A stretch of 64,000 nucleotides of DNA from Streptomyces fragilis (GCF_003112515.1 NZ_BEVZ01000006.1:1-64000); one strand, 5' to 3'. Positions 8,843 through 17,996 are shown, counted from the first letter of the stretch. The notes: generated from the letters alone by a model not told the origin. A program made the numbers and translations.

Positions 8843-9306
8843 GCCGGTCCCGCGGCGGGCTGACCACGAAGATCCACATGGCCTGCGACGGGCAGGGCCG
8901 GCCGCTCGCCTTCACCCTGACCGGCGGGAACGTCAACGACTGCACCCAGTTCGAGCAGGTCATGGCCCGCATCAACGTCCGCTGGTGCGGGCCCGGCCGG
9001 CCCCGAACGCGACCCGATCGCGTCGTCGCGGACAAGGGCTACTCCTCCACCAAGATCCGCTTCTACCTGCGCCGCCGGGGCTTCAAAGCGGCGATCCCGG
9101 AGCGGATCGACCAGATCAACGGCCGCATCCGCCGAGGCGAGAGCCGCTGCCGGCTCGACCGGGCCGCCTACCGGCGACGCAACGTCGTCGAGCGCTGCTT
9201 CAACAAGCTCAAGCACAACAAGGCCGTGGCCACCCGCTACGACAAACGCGCCCGCCACTACGAAGCCATGGTCACCCTCGCCTGCCTACGACTCTGGCTC
9301 CCCTGA
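8838..9306 (+). pseudogene. C-terminal two thirds of an IS5-family transposase
   Basis: Starting at about 8838 the frame reads GRSRGGLTTKIHMACDGQGR, the usual IS5-type core entry. It goes on through TLTGGNVNDCTQFE, the second catalytic Asp in VVADKGYSS, the catalytic Glu in NVVERCFNKLK, and a normal end (ACLRLWLP, stop 9304-9306). The N-terminal DUF4096-type domain and the first catalytic Asp are missing, and there is no proper start. It differs clearly from the copies at 45 and 16313, so it is a separate element. Its left edge cuts the EthD gene. Confidence 0.8.
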
Positions 9307-9320
9307 CTTTGCGGACACGA

Positions 9321-9490
9321 CCTCGGGGCAGAACCTCTCCGTCGCCAGCTCTACCGGGCGCTCGCCGAGCACGCCAAACGCGAGACGTACCCCGAAGCCG
9401 TCGAACAGGCCCGCGCCGACTTCGCCACCCTCACTGGCAGCGAGGTTCGTGAACCTCGCACAGAGACCGAGGCCCTAACGACACGTTGAG
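9321..9490 (+). pseudogene. Orphan 3' gene fragment, family unknown
   Basis: An open frame without start reads LRRQLYRALAEHAKRETYPE and then EQARADFATLTGSEV, stopping at 9490. The amphipathic, natural-looking composition suggests the end of a real protein whose 5' part was lost next to the IS5 fragment. I do not recognise the family. Confidence 0.25.
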
Positions 9491-9853
9491 TTACTTGTCA
9501 CTTCGCGGCAGCTTCGGGAGAGGAGGGCCAAGTCCGCGGTCCACGCGTCCGGGGCCGACAACTGCCGCTGTCCGTCAGTCGTCTCCAGCGTCCCATCACC
9601 GAACGGGCCGAACGGCGACCACGGTCGCCGCCGCAAGACCACCCCATCCCGGATGAGGCCCCGGCAGCGGCGATCCGACCCGGAACCGCAAGGCGTTCCT
9701 CACCGCACGCGCACCTTGCCCACGGAGCCTGTGCCGTCGGCTGGCCCGCGAGGAGTTTCGCTGAAGCTCTGGAAAAAAGCCGGTTGGTGGTTGAAGGTTC
9801 ATCTAAAGCTCTGTCGCACCGGACCTCTGACTACTGGAAGGAACCACGACACG
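9491..9853. other. Intergenic, no feature recognised
   Basis: No open frame with coding character on either strand. The last part is the 5' region of the small secreted-protein gene, with GGAAGGA about ten bases before its ATG. Confidence 0.5.
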
Positions 9854-10207
9854 ATGAAGAGCCGATCGAAGAAGCTGGCGTTGGGCGCCGTGGCGGCCGT
9901 CGCGGTGAGCCTCGCGCTGCCGGCAGCCCCTGCTTTCGCCATCGAGGAGATCGACTGCGGCGCCGGCACAGATTCCGTGAGGGTGACGTACCTGGAGAAC
10001 GGCACGGAACACGCCCGGTGCTGGACCGGCCCCGGCGACGTCCCGCTCGGACAGAGCGGTGTCACTTCTTTCTCCTCTGGCGCCCATGAAGTGGTCGTCT
10101 TCTGGACGGCGAATTCGGGATGGGACGTGGACGTGCTCCCGCCCCACACGTCGGTTCCCTTCACCGGCGCCAACACCTACCACGTCTACGGTTTCCACGT
10201 CAGGTAA
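9854..10207 (+). CDS. Small secreted protein, beta/gamma-crystallin-like
   Basis: 117 residues. The start ATG is followed by a clear signal peptide (MKSRSKKLALGAVAAVAVSL, cleavage after AFA near residue 32). The mature part of about 85 residues has two cysteines (IDCGAGTDSV, HARCWTGPGD) and ends NTYHVYGFHVR. The size, the IDC start and the beta-rich pattern resemble the secreted beta/gamma-crystallin-like proteins of Streptomyces, a group that includes killer-toxin-like proteins. A toxin role here is not shown. The gene stands alone, with the start set by GGAAGGA upstream. Confidence 0.7.
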   Translation: MKSRSKKLALGAVAAVAVSLALPAAPAFAIEEIDCGAGTDSVRVTYLENGTEHARCWTGPGDVPLGQSGVTSFSSGAHEVVVFWTANSGWDVDVLPPHTSVPFTGANTYHVYGFHVR

Positions 10208-10567
10208 CCGCTGACGGCGGCTGGCCCGGTCCGTCCGGGCCGGCCGTCCGCGGCGCACACGGTGATGAGGGGTGCCCGCCGCCCTGCAGCCGGCGGAACC
10301 TCTCGTCCGGAACAGTCCGGGATCGTCCGGCACGGGGGCGGCGCCCGCCGGGGACGGCCACCGGGGACCAACAAATGACCGTGGTCCTCCATCGCCATCG
10401 GCGGTCTCGCGCTTCCTCCGGAGCAAGCAGATCCAGTACCAGCCTGCCCACATTCAGGGGGAGCTCCGCCGAGCGTGGCTCGATACGGGACCAAGAGAGG
10501 CTCCTCGGACGGAGCGTGGTGCGTAAAAAACCCGCAACGGCCACGAGCCTCGTCTCGATACACCACC

Positions 10568-10606
10568 CCGCTGTCGTGTCCCCCCGCAGCGGGGACACGA
10601 CAGCGG
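10568..10606. terminator. 16-bp perfect hairpin
   Basis: CCGCTGTCGTGTCCCC (10568-10583) pairs with GGGGACACGACAGCGG (10591-10606) over a seven-base loop. It is a strong stem in a region without genes, about 360 bases downstream of the crystallin-like gene. Confidence 0.5.
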
Positions 10607-10838
10607 TGACTGCCCCTGACTCAGACGCCGGCGGCACGGCGGTTCATAGATCTCGAGGACATGGCACCTGCGGAAGAAGGGAGGGCTACTGGACCGGGCC
10701 GCCGTCCCTCATCTCGCGGGACCCAAGCGCAGCGGTTACGGCCAGGTGCTGCGTGATGCGCGCAGATGACCAGTCGCGAGAGCTCTGCGAACGCCCCGGA
10801 GCCGCGCACCAATCCGCAGGTCGCCGTTCGCGGAACCT

Positions 10839-10877
10839 CTGTCAGAACCAGCATGCTGTGCGAGACGGTTCTGACAG
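10839..10877. repeat. 11-bp inverted repeat with 17-base spacer
   Basis: CTGTCAGAACC and GGTTCTGACAG form perfect arms around a 17-base centre. The spacing is long for a stem but suits a dimeric operator or a recombination site. No adjacent gene starts here. Confidence 0.4.
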
Positions 10878-11199
10878 GCTGCGCGGGTGGACCTGATCGA
10901 AGGACCTGACTGGTGCGGAGGTCGTTCCTGGGCCTTGACGGCCCGGGAACCGGCGGCACCTACCCCGCCGGGCCCGGCCCCGAGGTGCGGAGCTGCACGC
11001 GGCTTCCGCAACGCGTCCGGCCCGGCCGGACCTTGATGGTGGCGCCCGACTCCTGCCGCTCCCGACTTCGTGACAATGTGGTCGTCGTACCAGCCGTGGA
11101 CCGCAGGTGACCACCGTCATCGTCCGGCCTGTGCGCATTAGCTCACGACTGTCGCCGGTTCTGTGCGAACGGCGCTCTGCCTTCGACCGTCCGGTCCGG

Positions 11200-11775
11200 C
11201 TATCGTCTCGGCCCCGCGAAGGCGTAGGCCGTGGTGCCGGCGACCGTGAGGACGAGGGCCGTCCAGGTGCCCGCCGCCGTGCCAGGCGGCAGTAGCATCC
11301 AGGTCGCCACCTGCATCGGCACACCCGTGGCGGGTGGGGCGAAGAACGAGAACGCGAGCCAGGCAAACGGCAGCGTCCACCCGAACTGCCCGCCCGAGAG
11401 TGCCGCGCCCAGGGCGACCAGCCCCATCAGGCCCGCGCTGTCCCGAACGACGAACGCGATCGTGGCCATGTCCTCGCCCACCGCTTGCACGGCCAGCACC
11501 GCCGTGGCGACGATCCCGCTGCTGAGCAGCACGTGCGCCGCTCTGCGGGGTGCCCAGCGGAGGGCGGCCGTCCGGTCCAGCGCGAGATCCTGCCCGCTGA
11601 GCCCGATCGAGACCGCCATCGCCGCCGCGGCGAGGACGAGCACGGGCGGCCGTGGGTCCCACGGCTCTCTGCCGCCGTCCCTGGCGAGCGCCCACACCGC
11701 CATCGCGCTGAGCATCACTGCGGCGAGTGACGCGGGCACCTGCCGGGAGCGTGCATACAGCATCAGCCACCTCAC
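11200..11775 (-). CDS. ABC transporter membrane subunit (ABC-2-like), second
   Basis: 191 residues, about six hydrophobic segments (for example PPVLVLAAAAMAVSIGL, HVLLSSGIVATAVLAV, GLMGLVALGAALSGG). The GTG start at 11775 overlaps the stop of the preceding membrane gene by four bases (GTGA), which decides the start and implies coupled translation. It is the last gene of a sigma/anti-sigma/ABC operon and, with the 465-residue subunit, probably forms the membrane part of an exporter driven by the ATPase at 13166. The substrate is unknown and no family motif was recognised. Confidence 0.75.
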   Translation of the reverse strand: MRWLMLYARSRQVPASLAAVMLSAMAVWALARDGGREPWDPRPPVLVLAAAAMAVSIGLSGQDLALDRTAALRWAPRRAAHVLLSSGIVATAVLAVQAVGEDMATIAFVVRDSAGLMGLVALGAALSGGQFGWTLPFAWLAFSFFAPPATGVPMQVATWMLLPPGTAAGTWTALVLTVAGTTAYAFAGPRR

Positions 11776-13169
11776 TGGGACGCACCGCCCTTCAGCGCGT
11801 CGAACGCGTCGCCCTCGCAGGAGAACGCGTCGGCGCGCATCGCGTTGATCCGTGCGCGCTGCGCGTCCCGCGAAAGCGCCTCGAGCTCCCTCCACACGGG
11901 GCGGGCCTCGGCGTCGGCCTCGCGGCGCAGGCTTGCCGGCCCTGCGCCGGGAAGCGACTTGAGGTCCCCGAGGACCCAGCCCACCGCGACGGTCCGCGCG
12001 AACTCGTCCTCTCCGAAGCCGCTCCAGCCGACGGGCTCACACCCCGGCACCATGCCCTTGCCGATCAGCGCCCAGGTCAGCTCCTCGCCCTCCGCGGCGG
12101 CGATGATCTCCTCGTCGAAGTCGAAGAGCACGGTCTCCTGGGACCACCGCGGCGTGGAGCCCTCCGGCAGTACGGCGGTGTTCTCCCGGATGGAGACCGG
12201 CGCATGGTCTCCCAGAGCGTCGTGCAGCAGGCGCAGCGCCTCCTTGCCAGGCCCCTCCAATCCGGAGAGCCGTCCCTGGTGCGTCTTCGTCACGCACACC
12301 GGGCCGTCGCACACCAGCTCCGCGGCGGCCTCGTCCACGACGTACATCCGGCGCGGGTCGGAGGGGAGGACGAGCAGGGCGATCACCGCGCCCGCCAACA
12401 GCGGTGTCAGGGCGATCAGCCGAGTGCGCGAGGTGGTGGCGGCCAGCAGGCCGAAACCGGTCGCGGCCAGGCCCAGCAGCCAGATCGTCTGCCCGACGTG
12501 CACGGACGCGGAGAGCGTAACCAATACGTCCCGCACCTCCTGCACCGCCGGGGACAGCAACGAGACCCGGTTGGGTTCCGTGACCGGGACGCCCGACGCC
12601 GTGTACGTCTGCGTCCGGCCCAACGACATGTGCATCAGGGCCGAGAAGACGAAGGCGCCCATGGCCAGCGCTGGAGGGGTGAGCGCGGACGGCAGGGCGC
12701 GACCGGCCCCCATGCCCAGCGTCGCCCCCGCGGCGAGAGAGAGGGCTCCCACCAGCGCGATCGGCAGCCACCCGAGGTGTGTGTACTCGGTATGGGCGAG
12801 CACCTGGACCGCGCCGACGAGGACGAGGATCGCGAAGGCCGACGCCAGTGCGATCGCCGTCGTGCCCGCCACCGTGGCCGCGCGGTGCCAGGCGGGCCGC
12901 GGCGTGCTCGTCAGCAGCTCGGACATCTTCGAGCGGTGGTCGCGCAAACCCTGCAGCGCGCCGAGCCCCACGGCGAGCGGCCACAGGTAGAACAGCAGGC
13001 CGCGGGTGGTCAGGGCCAGGGACGTCCACTGGGCCGTCCACGCCGTGCTGCCCTTCCACCACGCGCCGTCCACCAGGTACAGGAACGCCAGTGCGCTCGT
13101 CAGGACCAGGGCGCCGGCCCAGGGGGCGACGGAGCGCTTCAGCTCGGTGCGCAGGACGCGTGTGCTCAC
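11772..13169 (-). CDS. ABC transporter membrane subunit with soluble C-terminal domain
   Basis: 465 residues. GTG at 13169 overlaps the stop of the ATPase gene (GTGA). Residues 1-250 contain about six membrane segments (ALVLTSALAFLYLV, LLFYLWPLAVGLGAL, AIALASAFAILVLVGA, LGWLPIALVGALSLAAG, and so on). A further hydrophobic segment (IALTPLLAGAVIALLVL, about residue 280) is followed by a hydrophilic domain of about 170 residues with two cysteines close together (ELVCDGPVCVT). The long polar tail is unusual for a plain ABC-2 permease and may lie outside the membrane as a sensor or a lid. Substrate unknown. Confidence 0.75.
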   Translation of the reverse strand: MSTRVLRTELKRSVAPWAGALVLTSALAFLYLVDGAWWKGSTAWTAQWTSLALTTRGLLFYLWPLAVGLGALQGLRDHRSKMSELLTSTPRPAWHRAATVAGTTAIALASAFAILVLVGAVQVLAHTEYTHLGWLPIALVGALSLAAGATLGMGAGRALPSALTPPALAMGAFVFSALMHMSLGRTQTYTASGVPVTEPNRVSLLSPAVQEVRDVLVTLSASVHVGQTIWLLGLAATGFGLLAATTSRTRLIALTPLLAGAVIALLVLPSDPRRMYVVDEAAAELVCDGPVCVTKTHQGRLSGLEGPGKEALRLLHDALGDHAPVSIRENTAVLPEGSTPRWSQETVLFDFDEEIIAAAEGEELTWALIGKGMVPGCEPVGWSGFGEDEFARTVAVGWVLGDLKSLPGAGPASLRREADAEARPVWRELEALSRDAQRARINAMRADAFSCEGDAFDALKGGASQ

Positions 13170-13975
13170 CAGGCGCCCCTTCCCCGCTCGGGGCCCTGGA
13201 GCAGGGCCGAGTAGCCGCGCTCCAGCGGGCTGTCGCCCACGTGCTCGGGACCACCCGCGGCGGCCAGCTCGTCCGGGGTGCCCTGGAAGACCAGCCGGCC
13301 CTCGGCGAGGAGCACCACGTCGGTGCAGGCGGCGGCCACGTCCTCCACCAGGTGGGTGGAGACGAGCACGCAGGTGTCCGTGCCCAGCTCCTGCAACAGC
13401 TCGCGGAAACGCAGCCGCTGTGCCGGGTCCAGACCGACCGTCGGCTCGTCCAGCAGCAGGATCGACGGGTCGTTCACTATGGCCTGGGCGATGCCGACGC
13501 GCCGCACCATGCCGCCCGACAGGGCCTTCATCCGCTCGTCGGCACGGTCCGCCAGACCCACCCGCTCCACGGCGCGTTGCACCGCTGCGGGGATCTCCGC
13601 CTTCGGTACCTCCTTCAGCCACGCCATGTATTCGACGAACTCGCGCACGGTGAACCGCTTGTAGTAGCCGAACTCCTGCGGCAGGTAGCCGATCCGGCGG
13701 CGCAGCGCACGGTGCTCACCCATGCCGCCCACGGACTCGCCGAGCAGCTCCAGAGTGCCCTGGGCGGGGTGCAGTACGGTGGCCAGCGCCCGGATGAGGG
13801 TGGTCTTGCCCGCCCCGTTGGGGCCGAGCAGGCCGTGTACGCCGGTGCCCAGTGACAGGTCGAGGCCGTCGACGGCCATCCGTTTTCTGCCGGCCCTCAC
13901 CTTCAGCCCTGTGGCCTGGATCTGCCAGGCGTAGGCCGTCGGCGCGAGGTCGGCCGCGTTCACTGCGGCAATCAT
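13166..13975 (-). CDS. ABC transporter ATP-binding protein
   Basis: 269 residues. ATG at 13975 after GGAGAGG. All nucleotide-binding motifs are present: Walker A GPNGAGKTT, Q-loop YLPQEFGYY, signature LSGGM, Walker B ILLLDEPTVGLD, and the H-loop STHLVED. The signature LSGGM and the short single-domain form suit ABC-2 exporters. It lies 67 bases after the anti-sigma gene and overlaps the first membrane subunit by four bases, so it should energise that pair. Its place behind an ECF sigma and anti-sigma pair suggests the transporter is the output of, or the sensor for, that signalling unit. Confidence 0.93.
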   Translation of the reverse strand: MIAAVNAADLAPTAYAWQIQATGLKVRAGRKRMAVDGLDLSLGTGVHGLLGPNGAGKTTLIRALATVLHPAQGTLELLGESVGGMGEHRALRRRIGYLPQEFGYYKRFTVREFVEYMAWLKEVPKAEIPAAVQRAVERVGLADRADERMKALSGGMVRRVGIAQAIVNDPSILLLDEPTVGLDPAQRLRFRELLQELGTDTCVLVSTHLVEDVAAACTDVVLLAEGRLVFQGTPDELAAAGGPEHVGDSPLERGYSALLQGPERGRGAW

Positions 13976-14042
13976 GTGGAATCCTCTCCGATGTCGTTTC
14001 CGGTGGTTGACGAGGTGTCCGTCCCGGCGGACTCTCCGGTCG

Positions 14043-14879
14043 TCAACGGTGGGCTCCCAGTGCGGAGTACGCGCCCTTACGGGCGAGCACAACACCGGTG
14101 CCGAGCGCGAGGATCAGCGCCCACACGGGCAGACCGCCCGTCTGCAGGGCAAAGGTCGAACGGCTGGCGGCCAGCGTCGGCGCCACGACGACGGCCACCC
14201 ACACGGCGACCAGCGCGACGGCGGCGCGCGTCACGCCGATGACACCGCCCAACGCCAAGGTCGTCGAGGTGAAGGCCAGACAAGGCAGCAGCCACTGCAC
14301 GGCCGTCATCCCGGAAACCCCCGCCACGTATCCGCCCAGGAACAGCGCGGGAACGACGACGGCGAGCACGGACACGGTGCGCCGCAGCACCAGGTACAGC
14401 CCCGCCCTCGGCGCGGAGACCGTCAGCTCGTACGCCGGATCCAGGCCGCGCGACCAGGATGCCGCGACGCCGAGCACGGGCAGGACCGGGGCGAGCAGCA
14501 GCATCAAGGACACCTCACCGGAGCCGAACCTGGCACCGGCGCCGGCCAGATCGAGCAGCAGCGCAAGCAGTGTCACGCTCACCACCATGGCCAGCCACGG
14601 CACCGTCGCGGGTGTCAGCAACCTCGCCGGTCGCGGCAACCAGCACCGCCGCCGCATCGCTGTCGCGGCGGCCAACTGGGGCCCGAGGTCGGACCAGACA
14701 GTGTCGATCAGCGCCACCACGGCCGGCGCCCGCGTCGCGACGGCGGCCGACAACCGGTCCCGGCACACCCGGCACATCTCCAGATGGGCCTCCAGGGCCC
14801 ACACCTCGTCGACGGCGATGTCCGTGTCACCGCGCGCATATCCGCTGATGATCCGCATCGACGCGTGTTCCACGCTCAT
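14043..14879 (-). CDS. Membrane anti-sigma factor with zinc-binding motif
   Basis: 278 residues. The ATG overlaps the sigma-factor stop (ATGA). The N-terminal cytoplasmic part has the HxxxCxxC zinc motif of anti-sigma factors (H32, C36, C39 in HLEMCRVC). Five to six membrane segments follow from about residue 90 (WLAMVVSVTLLALLLDLA, LMLLLAPVLPVLGVAA, VLAVVVPALFLGGYVAG, and more). Many anti-sigma factors have only one membrane segment, so this multi-pass form is distinctive. It should hold the sigma factor encoded just upstream at the membrane until a signal arrives. Confidence 0.85.
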   Translation of the reverse strand: MSVEHASMRIISGYARGDTDIAVDEVWALEAHLEMCRVCRDRLSAAVATRAPAVVALIDTVWSDLGPQLAAATAMRRRCWLPRPARLLTPATVPWLAMVVSVTLLALLLDLAGAGARFGSGEVSLMLLLAPVLPVLGVAASWSRGLDPAYELTVSAPRAGLYLVLRRTVSVLAVVVPALFLGGYVAGVSGMTAVQWLLPCLAFTSTTLALGGVIGVTRAAVALVAVWVAVVVAPTLAASRSTFALQTGGLPVWALILALGTGVVLARKGAYSALGAHR

Positions 14880-15595
14880 GCCAGCGCCTTCCGCATCGCA
14901 ATCCGGGCCCGACGAGCCCGGGTCTTGACCGTGCCCTCGGGCACCCCGAGCAGGACCGCGGTCTCCCGGACGGTCAGCCCGTCGAGCACCATGGCCTGCA
15001 GTACCTGTCTGAGCTCCGGCGCGAGGCGCCGCAGCGCGTCCCCGACGTCACCACCGACACTCGCCGCAAGCACCTCCTCCTCGGCAGCGGGCGCCAAGGA
15101 CCGCGAGGCCGCCGCAGGTGGCGGCTCAGCGTGGTGGGCCCTGCGCCGGAACGCATCGACGAGCCGACGCGCCGCGATCGTCCACAGCCAGCCCACGGCC
15201 GTCCCCCCGACCGCCGTCCCGGCGAACGCCCCCGCCGCGCGCCACACCGCCAGATACGTTTCCTGCATCACCTCGGCGACAATCTGCTCGTCCGCGCACC
15301 GACGCCGCAGCCGAACCGCCATCCACGGCGACGTACGCCGGTACAGCTCCTCGAACGCGACACGGTCACCCTTGGCCACCAGCCGGACGAGACCTTCCTC
15401 ATCCAGCTCGCCCAGTGCCTTTCTGCCTGATCTCACACCCACAAGACGTCGCGCACGGTCGGCAGGTTTTGCATCTGTCGTGACTCCCGACACATGTGAA
15501 GTGACAGGGAAGCCTGAACCTGAGGCAGTAGTGAGTGCTCGACCGGCGGCCGTTGCGTCCATCCGAGACGGACGAGCGACAAAGCCGGACGACAT
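14876..15595 (-). CDS. ECF (group IV) RNA polymerase sigma factor
   Basis: Up to 239 residues from ATG at 15595. A GTG near 15434 would give about 186 residues, closer to the usual ECF length; neither start has a strong ribosome site. Region 2 reads FEELYRRTSPWMAVRL, then EVMQETYLAVWRAA. Region 4 is RQVLQAMVLDGLTVRETAVL with VPEGTVKTRARRARIAM. It directs transcription of its own regulon and probably its own operon, and is paired with the overlapping anti-sigma gene. Genes run sigma, anti-sigma, ATPase, two permeases, all on the minus strand. Confidence 0.9.
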   Translation of the reverse strand: MSSGFVARPSRMDATAAGRALTTASGSGFPVTSHVSGVTTDAKPADRARRLVGVRSGRKALGELDEEGLVRLVAKGDRVAFEELYRRTSPWMAVRLRRRCADEQIVAEVMQETYLAVWRAAGAFAGTAVGGTAVGWLWTIAARRLVDAFRRRAHHAEPPPAAASRSLAPAAEEEVLAASVGGDVGDALRRLAPELRQVLQAMVLDGLTVRETAVLLGVPEGTVKTRARRARIAMRKALA

Positions 15596-15774
15596 GTCGT
15601 CTCAAGCGGGTTGCAGGTTGCAGAAGTTCCTCTGGCTCTCTGACCTGCGGTGGCAGGAAGCGAGAAGATGATCACATGGGCTCGGTTGGCGGGTCAGTTC
15701 TACGAACTGCGAAGCTGCAGGGACACTGCCCATGCCGGTTCGTAGGTGACGCTGCTGGTCGTGCAAGGTAGTCG

Positions 15775-16145
15775 CACGCCCGGACGTCACCCCGCTGTGG
15801 TTCTCCCGCGCGGCACCGGGACGCACCTACGACCTCACTGCGGCTCGTGCCCACGGCATTGTCCACGCGTGCCTGACCCGGCAGATCCTCGTACTCGCCG
15901 ACCGCACCTACCAAAATGCCGAGGCCACCTTCCGCACCCCGCACTACCACCACAGCGAACAACCCGAGCACTACCAGCAGTTCAACCGCGACCACGCCCG
16001 ACTCCGACCCCCCGGCGAACGCGCCTTCGCCCAACGCAAAACCTGGCGGCTCCTGCGACGAGCCCGCTGTGCCACGCCGCATCGGCACAGCCGTCCAAGC
16101 CATCCACACCCTGCTGACCTGCACCTATTCAGGACGAGAACGGTT
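15775..16145 (+). pseudogene. DDE transposase C-terminal remnant (DDE_Tnp_4-like)
   Basis: Without a start, the frame reads DVTPLWFSRAAPGRTYDLTA, a catalytic Asp in LVLADRTYQ, and EHYQQFNRDHARLRPPGERA, followed by a frameshift near 16075. The sense then goes on as RIGTAVQAIHTLLTCTYSG. The PGERAFAQ-K-WRLLRRARC ending is typical of actinobacterial DDE_Tnp_4 transposases. It is 5' truncated and frameshifted, and is not closely related to the IS5 copies on either side. Confidence 0.65.
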
Positions 16146-16313
16146 CATTGACGACTCGAGGCGGCGCCCGTCACGTGGTGGGTCACCACGTCGTGGAGTT
16201 CACGCGCAATGCGGGCGCGTTCGGCGGCGCGAGTGTCCTCGGCGACACGGCGGCGGTGCTCGGCCTCCAGGACCCGAGTCCACCGGATCACCTCGACGAA
16301 CTCGGTGCTTTGA
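16145..16313 (-). pseudogene. Histidine kinase fragment (dimerisation domain)
   Basis: The frame reads TEFVEVIRWTRVLEAEHRRR, then ERARIARELHDVVTHHV, and stops at 16145. The second part is the H-box of HisKA_3 sensor kinases of the NarL type. The sensor part upstream is cut by the IS5 remnant at 16313 and the ATPase domain is absent. It is a stub of a two-component kinase with no response regulator nearby. Confidence 0.6.
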
Positions 16314-16812
16314 GGTGAGCTGGACTGGTCGCGGTGCGCGATCGACTCGGTCAGCGTGCGGGCCGCAAAAGGGGGCCACTGACCGGACCGCATCCGACCG
16401 AGCGGCCAGCTGGGATCGAAGATCCACCTGGTCACCGACAAGAACGGACTGCCTCTGTCCCTGGGCATCTCCGATGCGAACATGCACGACAGCCAGGGCC
16501 CGTTCCACTTGTGCAGGGCATCCCGCCCATTCGCTCCCCTCGCGGTCCCCGACGCCGACTGCCGGCGAAACTGCACGCCGACAAGGGATACGACTACGAC
16601 CACCTGCGGCGATGGCTCCACGCGCGGGGAATCCGCCACCGCATCGCACACAAAGGCATCGAGTCCTCACAGCGGTTGGGCCGACATCGCTGGGTGGTCG
16701 AGAGAACCGTGTCCTGGCTGGACGACTGCCGAGACGGCTCCACCGTCGATACAAACGCAAGGCCGAACACTTCCTCGCCTTTGTCGGTATCGCCGCAGCC
16801 TCCATTTGATAC
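16313..16812 (+). pseudogene. IS5-family transposase remnant (copy 2)
   Basis: About 90% or more identical by eye to the copy at 45 from ELDWSRCAIDSVS onward, but without the N-terminal domain. It keeps all three catalytic regions: CAIDSVS, KLHADKGYDYDHLRRWLHAR, and VVERTVSWLDD. The AAAAGGGGG run with an immediate zero-frame stop (16367-16380) is shared with copy 1. A two-base insertion after DDCR and a stop replacing GYRR break the C-terminus. Both copies run in the same direction, so recombination between them could delete or duplicate about 16 kb. Confidence 0.85.
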
Positions 16813-17472
16813 CGGCGCCTCACCGACGGACAACTCTCCGCGGGCCGATCAGCTTGGGAGGATCTCCAGGTCGATCGGCGGCAGCCCCCAGGGTTCCAGC
16901 TTCCCGGTGCACTATTTCGCGAGGAACTGGACCGCGCCGCCACCGTAGTGCCACCAGGCCCCGCCGCGAGAAGCAACCGTGACGACCCAGTCCTGCGGAG
17001 TCGGGCCTGTCGTTCTCCACATGAACTTGTCACTGTCGCACGACTCCCCCAGGGCAGCAGGCCACCGGGAGCTGGGTGGGCCAGCAACCCGAGTCGGGGT
17101 TCCAACCAGGCAGCAGAGAGCACTTCAAGGGTGGCAAGGGTGCCCTGCAGAAGGCGGCATTGCTCGCCTGGCTCAGGGAGCCGGACCAGAAGGAAGCCCC
17201 CGATGTCGAAGGTCGGGTACCACTCCGCAAGGTGCTCTTCAGGGCGGGGTCTCGTCGCAAGTCGCGTGTCTCGTGTAGGCGGGCCCGGCGAACGTCACTC
17301 GATGTGGGTCGCTGCCCTACCTGCCGGCCAGGGCTGCTGATACTCGATGAGTCGGCATGCCGGATCGTGTCGGCGGTTGGGTGCGAACAACGACTTTGTT
17401 TAAGAAACAGCGCCGGGTATGCGGCCCGAAGAAGGGAGTGCCTTGTCGCATACTCGGCGCTGACCGGCAGGA
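16813..17472. other. About 660 bases with no supported gene
   Basis: The plus strand reads RRLTDGQLSAGRSAWEDLQ and then GALFREELDRAAT for about 50 codons after copy 2, which looks like a scrap of protein but has no start. The rest has no coding character. No clear promoter for the SnoaL gene lies here, since that gene is read from the other side. Confidence 0.4.
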
Positions 17473-17931
17473 CTACGCCGTCGCGGTGGCTTCGACTGCG
17501 GACTTGAAGTCGGGGTGGACCCCGATTTGATCAAGCCACACGCTCATCGAGTTGTAGCAATTGAACCTTTCGACCTTTCCGTCACGGAGGTACCAGAGGT
17601 CCGCCGCCGGCACGTCGATCCGGTTCCCGGTCGGTGGGATCTCGCCGACCGGAGTCGGAAACCCTCCGAGATGCGTGCCCTGGATTCGCAACTCGACGGC
17701 GACGACATCACCGAACGCACGCACCTCGAGCAGCTCGCGGTGCACATCGGGGAACGAGCGGGCGAGGCCCGCGATCACCTGAGGAATCTGCTTTCCGCGG
17801 AAACTCTGTGAGGTCGACATGTCGTTGAACGACCCGTCCTCGGCGAACAAGGCCAGGAAACCGTCACCGTCGAGAACGTCCCCTTCCGCGAGCCGGTAAG
17901 CCTCGCGAATGGTCTTTTCGTTACTTTTCAT
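17473..17931 (-). CDS. SnoaL-like / NTF2-fold protein
   Basis: 152 residues. ATG at 17931 follows AAAGGAG by eight bases. The pattern is AYRLAEGDVLDGDGFLALFA, then SFRGKQIPQVIAGLARSFPD and VGEIPPTGNRIDVPAADLWY, then LRDGKVERFNCYNS. It is that of SnoaL-like polyketide-cyclase/ester-hydrolase proteins, a small NTF2-fold group; the reaction of this member is unknown. It is divergent from the Rrf2 regulator, with three operator copies between them, so it is probably that regulator's main target. Confidence 0.8.
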   Translation of the reverse strand: MKSNEKTIREAYRLAEGDVLDGDGFLALFAEDGSFNDMSTSQSFRGKQIPQVIAGLARSFPDVHRELLEVRAFGDVVAVELRIQGTHLGGFPTPVGEIPPTGNRIDVPAADLWYLRDGKVERFNCYNSMSVWLDQIGVHPDFKSAVEATATA

Positions 17932-17996
17932 TCCTTTTCTCCTTTGAGTTCGCAACACGCTCACGATGCGCGCTTGTCATTGATTGCCCCCCGGCT

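Larger units (their letters stand above)
10208..11199. other. About 1 kb without a recognisable gene
   Basis: Several overlapping open frames exist on both strands, but none has a natural protein composition, a ribosome site or a family motif. The stretch holds one terminator-like hairpin (10568-10606) and one inverted repeat (10839-10877). Further decayed sequence is likely. Confidence 0.5.
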
